The notes under the pieces are model-generated. The model had not been told where the DNA came from, searched no databases, and saw only the letters and a program-made list of their open reading frames with translations. A stretch of DNA of 7,361 nt, from the NCBI GenBank assembly GCA_050943615.1, contig JBMNPN010000096.1:1-7361 (forward strand), given 5' to 3'. Both the position numbers and the translations under genes were made by a program. Positions 1-5,761 of the stretch are shown here, in pieces. Origin of the DNA: CACZQA01 sp050943615 (GTDB lineage Bacteria; Actinomycetota; Coriobacteriia; Coriobacteriales; QAMH01). Positions within the stretch are counted from its first letter, which is position 1. The number at the start of each line of letters is the position of its first letter.

Positions 1-135
1 AAGATTCAGGTCAGGAACACGAGGACCCGGAAACTGCATCAGTTCCAGGACAAACTGGCCTCGTTAGAATTTTTGGAAAACAAGACGCAAAATTTGATAC
101 AATTCAGCGATTGCCCTCTGAGGGGTGTCGCTTGA
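1..135 (+). pseudogene. Truncated DNA methyltransferase remnant (putative)
   Basis: Frame 1 is open from the window edge to a TGA at 133-135 (44 residues visible). Residues 8-25, RTRKLHQFQDKLASLEFL, resemble the stretch that in large class I / type IIG-like adenine methyltransferases directly precedes SAM-binding motif I (typically F-L-D-P-A-C-G-S-G-N-F). Here the similarity stops exactly where DPACGSG should begin: after codon 25 (about base 75) the frame reads ENKTQNLIQFSDCPLRGVA and terminates. I infer a gene cut by a rearrangement or insertion, leaving a catalytically dead fragment. The family match is recalled from memory and rests on a short stretch, so it is tentative. It could instead be the ordinary end of an unrelated protein. 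Confidence 0.42.
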
Positions 136-150
136 GCTGAAGGGGTGTCG
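121..150. repeat. 10-bp direct repeat AGGGGTGTCG, two copies
   Basis: AGGGGTGTCG occurs at 121-130 and again at 141-150. The 10-base spacer between them, with the adjoining bases, forms a near-palindrome (CTTGAGCTGAAG, 131-142, with one G-G mismatch). It lies just behind the apparent break in the methyltransferase remnant and about 55 bases before the SseB-like gene. It may belong to a dispersed intergenic repeat of gut Clostridia or be an operator. No function can be assigned from this window. Confidence 0.4.
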
Positions 151-203
151 GTTTTTCCAGGCAGCAGAATTGACCCGAATTGGTAAAGGTTATAGGAATG
201 TAA

Positions 204-626
204 ATGACACTGAAAGAGGCTAAACACAATTACTTAACGAGTCCAAATGATGAGACCTACCGGGATTTTTGCGCGGCATTGCAGAATTCCAAGATGTTCA
301 TGCTCGCAGAGTGGAATTTAACAAAGAGTGAGGAGCAACAATTCAAGGATTTCGAACCCGACGATGTGATACACATCGATACCAAGATGCTTCCGGTTGC
401 ATTTGAATTTGATGAGAACAGATGGATCATCCCGGTTTTTTCAGATAGGTCAAGCATAACTGACAGATACAGCAAGAAATATACAGTGCTGGAATGCAAT
501 TCGAGAACTGTACTTGTGACGTATAACGCTTATAAAAAAGTCACAGGGAAAGAGATACGCATATTATTGGATATGAATTCGGAGCCTCTGGATTTTGACG
601 ATGAGGAATTGTTGTATTCTAAATGA
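204..626 (+). CDS. SseB-like N-terminal domain protein
   Basis: This gene encodes a 140-residue soluble protein with no signal peptide or membrane segment. The middle, LPVAFEFDENRWIIPVFSD (about residues 63-81), matches the pattern of the SseB N-terminal domain, in which a short beta hairpin leads into a 'lPvFts' strand. The C-terminal part (KEIRILLDMNSEPLDFDDEEL) fits the family's end and is very acidic. SseB domains occur in proteins of unclear role, including secretion-associated proteins and immunity-type neighbourhoods, so no biochemical activity is assigned. The ATG at 204 is chosen because AGG at 194-196 lies 7 bases upstream. An ATG-TAA minimal reading frame (198-203) sits immediately before it in the same frame and could lower initiation. 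The gene is AT-rich compared with the phage genes and points toward them. I read it as flanking (host or island) DNA rather than phage. Confidence 0.72.
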   Translation: MTLKEAKHNYLTSPNDETYRDFCAALQNSKMFMLAEWNLTKSEEQQFKDFEPDDVIHIDTKMLPVAFEFDENRWIIPVFSDRSSITDRYSKKYTVLECNSRTVLVTYNAYKKVTGKEIRILLDMNSEPLDFDDEELLYSK

Positions 627-653
627 GAAATAGAAGTTCATTTTACAGACAGC

Positions 654-700
654 AAAACAGCCCGACCGCCAGCATCGTTCACTGGTTGTCAGGCTGTTTT
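654..700. terminator. Bidirectional rho-independent terminator
   Basis: The outer arms AAAACAGCC (654-662) and GGCTGTTTT (692-700) pair perfectly. After a C-A mismatch, GAC (664-666) pairs with GTC (688-690). Then CCAG (669-672) pairs with CTGG (682-685), around a 9-base loop. The A4 and T4 ends give a U-run on either strand. It sits between the stop of the SseB-like gene (626) and the stop of the downstream serine recombinase (702), which converge, so one structure can end both transcripts. Confidence 0.85.
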
Positions 701-701
701 C

Positions 702-2285
702 TTATGCGCGGATTTCCTGTCCGTTGCGGAAAGTGAAGCGGATGTCGTCCTTGGCGTAGACGGTCAGGTGGTCGACCAGTCCGTTGAAGGCGTCGAGGGA
801 GAATTCCGTCAGGCTGTCGGACGTGTTTTCAAAGGCTTTAAGGAAATCCTCATACCCGGCTTTCCGGGATTGGGTCTCTTCGATTTTCTCGCTGAGCTCG
901 TCAATCCGTGCCTTGAGCTTGTCGTACCGGTCGGCAAGGTCGTCGTAACGCTTCTGGTAGGCGCTCTGGTCAAGGGCCGTCCGGGCGTTCTCCTCGATGT
1001 TCTTCTGGACTGCATCGGCTACGACCTGCGCCTCGTCCATGAGCCTGTCGCGCTCGGCTTCCAGCTCGTCGGTTTTGAAGAGGAGCGGAAGCATCGCTTT
1101 GCCGTTTGCGATGACCTCGGATTTCGTTTCGAGGAGCTTGTTTACCGCTGACAGGAACGCGGTCTTCACTTCGCTGTCGTCGATGGCTGGCGTCGTGCAT
1201 TTCTTGCCGCCGTCGTACTTGTGGTTGCACCGCCAGATGGTCTTTCGGTATTTGCTGTTGCTGTGCCAGACCTTTGAGCCGTAGAAGGAGCCGCACTGGC
1301 CGCAGCGGATCTTGCTGGAGAAGACGTGGACGCCGCTGTGGTACATGACGCCGTTGCCGCGCTTCTTCATCTCGCGCTGAACAAGGTCGAACGTCTCCGG
1401 CGCGATGATCGCCTCATGGTCACCTTCCACGTAGTACTGCGGAATCTCGCCCTCGTTCATTTTCGTTTTCTTGGTCAGGTAGTCGACCGTATAGGATTTC
1501 TGCAGCAGGGCATCGCCCTTGTACTTCTCGTTTCCGAGGATGGACTTGACGGTGCTGATGCTCCAGTGGTCCATGCCGCCGGGCGTCTTGATGCCGTCAT
1601 TGGTAAGCTGTCTGGCGATGCCGTTGTAGGTCAGGCCCTGCAGGAAAAGCCGGTAGATGCGTTTGACGGTTTCGGCCTCCTCGGGGTTTACGACGAGCTC
1701 GCCATGCGGTCCGCGATCGTATCCGAGGAACCGGTGGAACGGAACCGTCACCTTGCCGTCAGCGAATCGCTTCCGCTGTCCCCAGGTGCAGTTCTCGGAA
1801 ATGCTCCGGGATTCCTCCTGAGCAAGGCTGCTCATGATGGTGATGAGAAGTTCTCCCTTGCCGTCGAAGGTCCAGATGTTCTCCTTCTCGAAGTAGCATT
1901 CGACGCCGTTTTCCTTGAGTTTCCGGATGGTGGTGAGGCTGTCGACGGTGTTCCGGGCGAATCGGCTGACGCTCTTGGTGACAATCAGGTCGATCTTTCC
2001 GGCGAGCGCGTCTTCGATCATGGTCTGGAAGCCGATTCTTTTCTTGATGCCGGTTCCGCTGATTCCCTCGTCCGTGTAGACGTTGACGAATTCCCAGTCG
2101 TCGCGGCCTTTGATGTAGTTCGTATAGTAGTCGATCTGCGCTTCGTAGCTGGTGAACTGGTCGTCATGGTCGGTTGAGACGCGGGCGTATCCGGCGACGC
2201 GGCGTTTCTTCTTCTCAGTGATGGGAGTGGAGGAAAATCGCGTCCGGGATGCCGGGATTGTGGTTACTTTCTTTTGCTGCTCCAA
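702..2285 (-). CDS. Large serine recombinase (distal of the tandem pair)
   Basis: This is a 527-residue site-specific DNA recombinase expected to cut and rejoin att sites through a covalent phosphoserine link. The resolvase catalytic domain spans about residues 29-185: GYARVST carries Arg35 and the nucleophile Ser37, DEGISGT is at 73-79, and SVSRFARN carries Arg108 and Arg111. The 'recombinase' DNA-binding domain covers about 187-305. A zinc ribbon follows, with Cys328, Cys331, Cys353 and Cys363. A charged coiled coil spans about 404-475, of the kind that governs synapsis in large serine integrases. All key residues are present. The start is TTG at 2285: AAGGAG (2295-2300) lies 9 bases upstream and no ATG precedes the catalytic motif. 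The first 22 bases overlap the end of the upstream recombinase gene, implying translational coupling. It is the last gene of its operon and stops 2 bases from the shared terminator. Confidence 0.95.
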   Translation of the reverse strand: MEQQKKVTTIPASRTRFSSTPITEKKKRRVAGYARVSTDHDDQFTSYEAQIDYYTNYIKGRDDWEFVNVYTDEGISGTGIKKRIGFQTMIEDALAGKIDLIVTKSVSRFARNTVDSLTTIRKLKENGVECYFEKENIWTFDGKGELLITIMSSLAQEESRSISENCTWGQRKRFADGKVTVPFHRFLGYDRGPHGELVVNPEEAETVKRIYRLFLQGLTYNGIARQLTNDGIKTPGGMDHWSISTVKSILGNEKYKGDALLQKSYTVDYLTKKTKMNEGEIPQYYVEGDHEAIIAPETFDLVQREMKKRGNGVMYHSGVHVFSSKIRCGQCGSFYGSKVWHSNSKYRKTIWRCNHKYDGGKKCTTPAIDDSEVKTAFLSAVNKLLETKSEVIANGKAMLPLLFKTDELEAERDRLMDEAQVVADAVQKNIEENARTALDQSAYQKRYDDLADRYDKLKARIDELSEKIEETQSRKAGYEDFLKAFENTSDSLTEFSLDAFNGLVDHLTVYAKDDIRFTFRNGQEIRA

Positions 2286-4057
2286 TGTTTCTCACTCCTT
2301 ATTCTCTTCATGTTTTCGCTGATTTTCTGCCTGCGCTCCGGTGTGAAGCTGTCCCGGATTGCCTCGGTCTGTTTTTCCCGGCGCTCATCTGTCCACGGCA
2401 CGCCTTCCTTGCTGAACTCGTAGTCCCGCTCGGCGGTGCTGCCGTCCTTGAAATGGAAGGTCAGGTGCGTCAAGTCCCGGACGCTGATGTGGTCGATTCG
2501 TTCGAGGAAGATGTTCTCGTCGAATTCGTCGATGCCGAGGACCTCGGTGATGATTTCCTTCAAATGGTCCTCGCGCAGGCTCTTTCCCGGATGGTTCTTC
2601 TTATCGGCGCATTTCCAGTAGGCGTTCCTGTGCCCGTCGGCCATGACGCATGTCTGCTTCCGGTAGTTGCAGCCGCATTCCTCGCAGCGGATCTTCGTGG
2701 TGAAGCAGGTGATGTCGTCCCGTGTGGCCGGATGCCGTCTGCGGTACTGTGATGCGCGTTGCCGGTTCTCCTCGGTCCATGCTTCCTTCTTGGCGTTCCT
2801 GTACCAGTGGTGCTCCAGCGTGGTTCCGTCGGTAAATTCGAAGATCATGGTTCCGGTTTCTGGAACGGTGATCTGCTTGACTCTTTCGGAGAAGATGTCC
2901 TCGTCGAATTCCGGGATGCTGAGCACCTTGGCGCATTCCTCTTTCAGCACATCCTCGCGGATGATTCCGCTTGAGCAGGAGGAGCAGTTTGTCTTCTTGT
3001 GTGAGGTGCAGGTCCAGAAGGTATATTTCTCGCCGAGTCTGCTCATCTTCGCGCGGTTCCTTCGGGTGGAGCGGACGAAGCTGCGTCCGCAGAGTCCGCA
3101 TTTGATTTTCGTGGAGAAGCAGTTCAGGTTGAGCGCCTTGTTGCCGAAGCAGCCGAGTTCCCTGCGCCGCGCCATCTCGGCCTGCACGTAGTCGAACGTC
3201 TCCTTGCTGATGATGGCCGGATGCGTGTTCTCCACGTAGTATTGCGGCAGCTCGCCGTGGTTCTTCCTGACCTTCTTCGTAATCGGGTCGGTGACGTATT
3301 CCTTCTGGTAGAGCATGTTGCCCGTGTAGGTGACGTTCGTGAGGATCACCTTCAGGTTGGAATCCACCCACGGAGCTCCGGCCCGTGTCTTGATTCCCTC
3401 GGCGGCGAATTCCTTCTCGGTCTCCTGACGGGATTTCCCGTCGAGGAAGTTCTGGTAGATGCGTCGCACGATGGCGGCCTCCTCCGGGACGATGACCATC
3501 TCATCGCCTTCCCAGCGGTAACCGTAGACGTTCATGTGTCCGTTCGCGTAGGGGATGCCCGCCTGCATGCGCTTCCGGATTCCCCATTTCACATTGTTGG
3601 AGATGCTCTCGGTTTCGGACTGCGCGAACGAGGCAAGCAGAGTGAGCATGACCTCGCCGTCGCCGGACAGCGAATTGATGTGCTCCTTCTCGAACCGCAC
3701 CTCGATGCCCAGCTCCTTCAATTGCCGGACGGTTTCCAGCAGGTCGACCGTGTTTCGGGCGAATCGGCTGATGCTCTTGGTGAGGATGATGTCGATCTTC
3801 CCGGCCTCGCAGTCGGCGAGCATGCGCTGGAACTCTGGTCGCTTCATGGTGCTTGTTCCGGTGATGCCTTCGTCGGCGTAGACGCCAGCGTACTGCCATT
3901 CCGGATTCTTCTGGATCAGCTCCGAATAGTAGCTGACCTGCGCGGAAAGGGAGTGGTGCAAGCGCTCGGTCTCCATCGAGACTCTCGCGTATGCCGCCAC
4001 CTTCTTCCGCTGTGGCAGAGCCTTGATTTTCGGCTCGATTTTCGTGATTTTCGGCAT
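2264..4057 (-). CDS. Large serine recombinase with duplicated zinc-ribbon module
   Basis: This 597-residue site-specific recombinase is the upstream partner of the tandem pair. Its catalytic domain covers about residues 18-170: AYARVSM holds Arg25 and nucleophile Ser27, DEGITGTS follows, and SISRFARN holds Arg98 and Arg101. The recombinase domain spans about 175-300. Then come two copies of one module. The first zinc ribbon uses Cys320, Cys323, Cys350 and a Cys at 358 or 361. The second uses Cys458, Cys461, Cys483 and probably His489, since no fourth Cys is present. Each ribbon is followed by RED-LKE, EFDE-IF-ER and F-DG-T motifs and a basic WT-E-R helix. The last ~45 residues are basic and NUMOD3-like. 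The ATG at 4057 is preferred because AAAGGAG (4065-4071) lies 7 bases upstream; a GTG 11 codons further out has no such site. No long coiled coil is evident, unlike in its partner. Confidence 0.95.
   Translation of the reverse strand: MPKITKIEPKIKALPQRKKVAAYARVSMETERLHHSLSAQVSYYSELIQKNPEWQYAGVYADEGITGTSTMKRPEFQRMLADCEAGKIDIILTKSISRFARNTVDLLETVRQLKELGIEVRFEKEHINSLSGDGEVMLTLLASFAQSETESISNNVKWGIRKRMQAGIPYANGHMNVYGYRWEGDEMVIVPEEAAIVRRIYQNFLDGKSRQETEKEFAAEGIKTRAGAPWVDSNLKVILTNVTYTGNMLYQKEYVTDPITKKVRKNHGELPQYYVENTHPAIISKETFDYVQAEMARRRELGCFGNKALNLNCFSTKIKCGLCGRSFVRSTRRNRAKMSRLGEKYTFWTCTSHKKTNCSSCSSGIIREDVLKEECAKVLSIPEFDEDIFSERVKQITVPETGTMIFEFTDGTTLEHHWYRNAKKEAWTEENRQRASQYRRRHPATRDDITCFTTKIRCEECGCNYRKQTCVMADGHRNAYWKCADKKNHPGKSLREDHLKEIITEVLGIDEFDENIFLERIDHISVRDLTHLTFHFKDGSTAERDYEFSKEGVPWTDERREKQTEAIRDSFTPERRQKISENMKRIRSEKHWSSKRK
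2363..3121 (-). repeat. Internal tandem duplication within the recombinase gene
   Basis: Two in-frame units, bases 3121-2750 (about 124 codons) and 2707-2363 (about 115 codons), encode related modules. Unit 1 opens CFSTKIKCGLCG and unit 2 opens CFTTKIRCEECG. Later pairs include EFDEDIFSER with EFDENIFLER, IREDVLKE with LREDHLKE, and FEFTDGTT with FHFKDGST. By eye the proteins share about 40% of positions. The DNA copies are clearly diverged, so this is not a recent duplication. Confidence 0.88.
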
Positions 4058-4114
4058 TGTATCACTCCTTTCGTCTTGTCTATCTATCACTCTGTTTCAG
4101 ACACATAGCAAGCG

Positions 4115-4279
4115 TTACGGGGATAATAATGTGCCGATTATCGGCGTGTATTTCTCCTTCATTTTGGTGTCTATGACCGCGTATTCGTCCTCGGTGATGA
4201 GGCCCTGATCCAGCATCTTTTTGAACATCTCCATGCTGGCCTGATAGAGCTTTTCGCGTTCGAACTGCTCGTCACTCAT
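4115..4279 (-). CDS. Small SHOCT-like domain protein
   Basis: This gene encodes a 54-residue protein. Residues 19-40 (FKKMLDQGLITEDEYAVIDTKM is the core; key positions Gly26, Ile28-Thr29, Glu32-Tyr33) fit the SHOCT short C-terminal domain pattern of a hydrophobic helix, 'GxITexEy', and a second helix. It has no catalytic motif and no membrane segment. The ATG at 4279 overlaps the stop of the HTH/zinc-finger gene by 8 bases, so translation is probably coupled. A longer upstream reading frame is only a shadow of that gene. It lies 57 bases before the first recombinase start. SHOCT segments usually mediate protein-protein contacts, so a partner or modulator of the recombinases is plausible, but this is inference. 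Confidence 0.82.
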   Translation of the reverse strand: MSDEQFEREKLYQASMEMFKKMLDQGLITEDEYAVIDTKMKEKYTPIIGTLLSP

Positions 4280-4694
4280 GGCCGTCACCGCTTTTGAACC
4301 TGTCTGCGATATAGCAGGCGTGCGAGCAGTATTTCCGGTGCCGGTTCCCGTAGGCCGTGAACCTTCTGCCGCATCCGGCGCAGGTGAAGAAGTAGACGGC
4401 CTTCCGGTTGACCTGCTCGGGATGTGCGTTCCACCAGCTGAGGCGGCAGGCGTCACAGCAGAACCTGGCTTCCTTCCGTCCGGGCTTTTGCCGGATCGGT
4501 TTCCCGCAGAAACGGCAGTAGGAGCCGTTCGGCGTATTCTCGTCACCTGAGTCGGCGATCTGTCCGGTAAGGTTGTTCCTGCGGCAGAAGGCGGATACCT
4601 GATTCTTCGTAAGTCCCAGTGCATTAGCAATCGCAGCGTACCCGTGGCCGGAGCTGCGCAGTTTTCTGATCTGTTCTTTTTGCTCTGTATTCAT
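4272..4694 (-). CDS. HTH protein with two tandem zinc fingers
   Basis: This gene encodes a 140-residue putative DNA-binding protein. Residues 1-43 form a sigma-70 region 4 / resolvase-type helix-turn-helix: QIRKLRSSGHGYAAIANALG, then LTKNQVSAFCRRN as recognition helix. Two zinc fingers of the same layout follow. The first has Cys60-x2-Cys63-x15-Cys79-x3-Cys83 and the second Cys105-x2-Cys108-x14-Cys123-x3-Cys127. Both end in the FCxxxC(R/Y) shape of small treble-clef fingers. The ATG at 4694 is supported by GGAGG (4702-4706) with 7-base spacing. The frame runs 48 codons further upstream, but that part crosses the hairpin and the lysin terminator, so I exclude it. It heads the HTH-SHOCT-recombinase-recombinase unit. 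It may regulate that unit or act as an accessory factor in recombination. Which of these it does cannot be told from sequence. Confidence 0.85.
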   Translation of the reverse strand: MNTEQKEQIRKLRSSGHGYAAIANALGLTKNQVSAFCRRNNLTGQIADSGDENTPNGSYCRFCGKPIRQKPGRKEARFCCDACRLSWWNAHPEQVNRKAVYFFTCAGCGRRFTAYGNRHRKYCSHACYIADRFKSGDGHE

Positions 4695-4701
4695 GAGAAA
4701 A

Positions 4702-4725
4702 CCTCCAGTCACTTTCCACTGGAGG
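4702..4725 (-). promoter_or_regulatory. Hairpin sequestering the HTH gene's Shine-Dalgarno
   Basis: In the transcript sense the order is CCTCCAGT (4725-4718), an 8-base loop, ACTGGAGG (4709-4702), then TTTTCTC and the ATG of the HTH gene. The 8-bp stem is perfect. Its 3' arm contains the GGAGG that must pair with 16S rRNA, so a transcript including both arms would hide the ribosome binding site. The T-rich run behind it also makes it look like a weak terminator or attenuator. The inverted repeat could equally be a protein operator. I saw no convincing -35/-10 pair just upstream. Confidence 0.7.
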
Positions 4726-4751
4726 CGAGCGGACCGTTTTGACGAAGCGGA

Positions 4752-4801
4752 AACGAAAAAAGGCCCACCGGCGATCCAAATAAAGGAAAGCCAGTGGGCC
4801 T
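4752..4801 (-). terminator. Rho-independent terminator after the endolysin gene
   Basis: Read on the minus strand, AGGCCCAC (4801-4794) pairs with GTGGGCCT (4768-4761). An inner GGC/GCC pairing continues after one mismatch, around an AT-rich loop. Six or more T residues follow (4761-4755 side). It lies 15 bases past the endolysin stop and should end the late tail-lysis transcript, separating it from the recombinase unit. Confidence 0.88.
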
Positions 4802-4816
4802 GAGAAGGTGATGTGT

Positions 4817-5761
4817 TTATTTCACGCGAATCCGCCATCCGACCTGGATGAGGTTCACGTTCTTGATAAGCGAGCTGTTCAGCTTCTGGATCGCGGAGAC
4901 GGTCGTGCCGTACTTCTTCGCGATGCCGGAGAGCGTGTCGCCGCGCTGAACCGTGTAATATGTTGCGGTTGATTTCTTGGAGGTTCCGAGCTTCTCGTTG
5001 ACCTTGGCCTGCACGACGGCGTAGTCATATCCGGCTGCGGTCAGGCGGGACTTGCGGTCGGAGCCATTGCCCCATTTACCGGCGATGACCTCTGCCGCAA
5101 TCTCGTCCACAGACTTCTTTGCGGTCGCTGTGCTGGCTGCGGCGCTCTTGCCGTACCCGTTGAATCCGCCGTTCCTGATCGCTGACGGGAAGTCAATGTA
5201 CGAGTAGTCCATATCGACGTTTCCGCTGATGCCGCTGACCTTGCCTTTGGACGAGTACTGCCAGATTCCGTAGGAGCCGGAATAGCTGCACTTGCTCGAC
5301 CACTGCGCCACCCAGACGGTGAAGCGCTTCTTGACGGCGTCCGACACCACGGAGTTCAGGCTTGAAAGCGAGGTGTAGAATCCGGCGTAGTAGCCGAGCT
5401 TCTCCAGCTCCGTGCAGAATGCGTTGATGAGCGATGAGCAGAAATCCTTCCCGCCCGAGAGCTGAGACTTCTCCTCGATGTCGAAGTAGACCGGATAATC
5501 CAGCGGCTTGCCGGACAGAACCTTGGCGCAGGACTGCGCTTCCTGAGTCGCTCCCACGGAGGATGTGGCATATGAATACCAGTACGCTCCAATGTGAAGC
5601 TCCGCGGCTTTTGCCTTCCGGTAGTTCTCCTCGAACCACTTGTCTTTGTTCCCGTTGCCGTATCCTGCGCGGATGATTACAAAATCAATACCGGCTGACT
5701 TGACCTTATTGAAGTCGATGTTTCCCTGCCAGACCGATACGTCGATGCCTTTGAATGCCAT
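4817..5761 (-). CDS. Endolysin: GH25 muramidase with CW_7 and LysM modules
   Basis: This 314-residue phage lysozyme cleaves the N-acetylmuramic acid-beta-1,4-N-acetylglucosamine bond of peptidoglycan. The GH25 barrel spans about residues 1-192: GIDVSVWQG gives Asp7, YPVYFDIEEK gives the catalytic Asp94-x-Glu96 pair, and NVDMDYSY (181-188) supplies the barrel's final acidic strand. A linker rich in Ser, Ala and Thr leads to a single CW_7 (Cpl-7 type) repeat at about 217-259, with IAAEVIAGKWGNG and RLTAAGYDY. This family is known to bind muropeptide without needing choline. A LysM domain closes the protein at about 267-314 (YTVQRGDTLSGIAKKYGT), for GlcNAc-containing glycan. There is no signal peptide, so access to the wall depends on the holin. 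AAGGAGG (5769-5775) lies 7 bases before the ATG, which shares one base with the holin stop (TAATG). Confidence 0.96.
   Translation of the reverse strand: MAFKGIDVSVWQGNIDFNKVKSAGIDFVIIRAGYGNGNKDKWFEENYRKAKAAELHIGAYWYSYATSSVGATQEAQSCAKVLSGKPLDYPVYFDIEEKSQLSGGKDFCSSLINAFCTELEKLGYYAGFYTSLSSLNSVVSDAVKKRFTVWVAQWSSKCSYSGSYGIWQYSSKGKVSGISGNVDMDYSYIDFPSAIRNGGFNGYGKSAAASTATAKKSVDEIAAEVIAGKWGNGSDRKSRLTAAGYDYAVVQAKVNEKLGTSKKSTATYYTVQRGDTLSGIAKKYGTTVSAIQKLNSSLIKNVNLIQVGWRIRVK

Noticed and set aside
170..196. Possible promoter TTGACC ... TATAGG before the SseB-like gene
   Set aside because: The spacer is only 15 bases and the start point would fall almost on the ATG. The match is too weak to annotate.
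39..227. A 62-codon minus-strand frame across the left intergenic region
   Set aside because: Its start lies inside the SseB-like gene, it has no good ribosome binding site and no recognisable domain. Its Cys/Phe-rich make-up looks like translated non-coding or repeat DNA.
1326..2177. A 283-codon open frame on the + strand antisense to the distal recombinase
   Set aside because: It lies wholly inside a well-supported gene on the other strand, has no recognisable domain, and is the usual antisense shadow of GC-rich codon use.
4058..4090. GTG start 11 codons upstream for the first recombinase
   Set aside because: It has no ribosome binding site, whereas the ATG at 4057 has AAAGGAG at 7 bases.
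3221..4108. A 295-codon open frame on the + strand antisense to the upstream recombinase
   Set aside because: It occupies the position equivalent to the antisense frame in the paralogous recombinase gene, lacks any domain, and is explained by shared codon bias.
4115..4630. A 171-residue version of the SHOCT-like protein
   Set aside because: The extra N-terminal 117 residues are a Pro/Ser/Thr/Arg-rich shadow of the zinc-finger gene. The 54-residue start fits an overlapping-gene arrangement.
4695..4838. A 48-residue N-terminal extension of the HTH protein
   Set aside because: It would run through the lysin terminator and the hairpin. The ATG at 4694 has a proper GGAGG at 7 bases.
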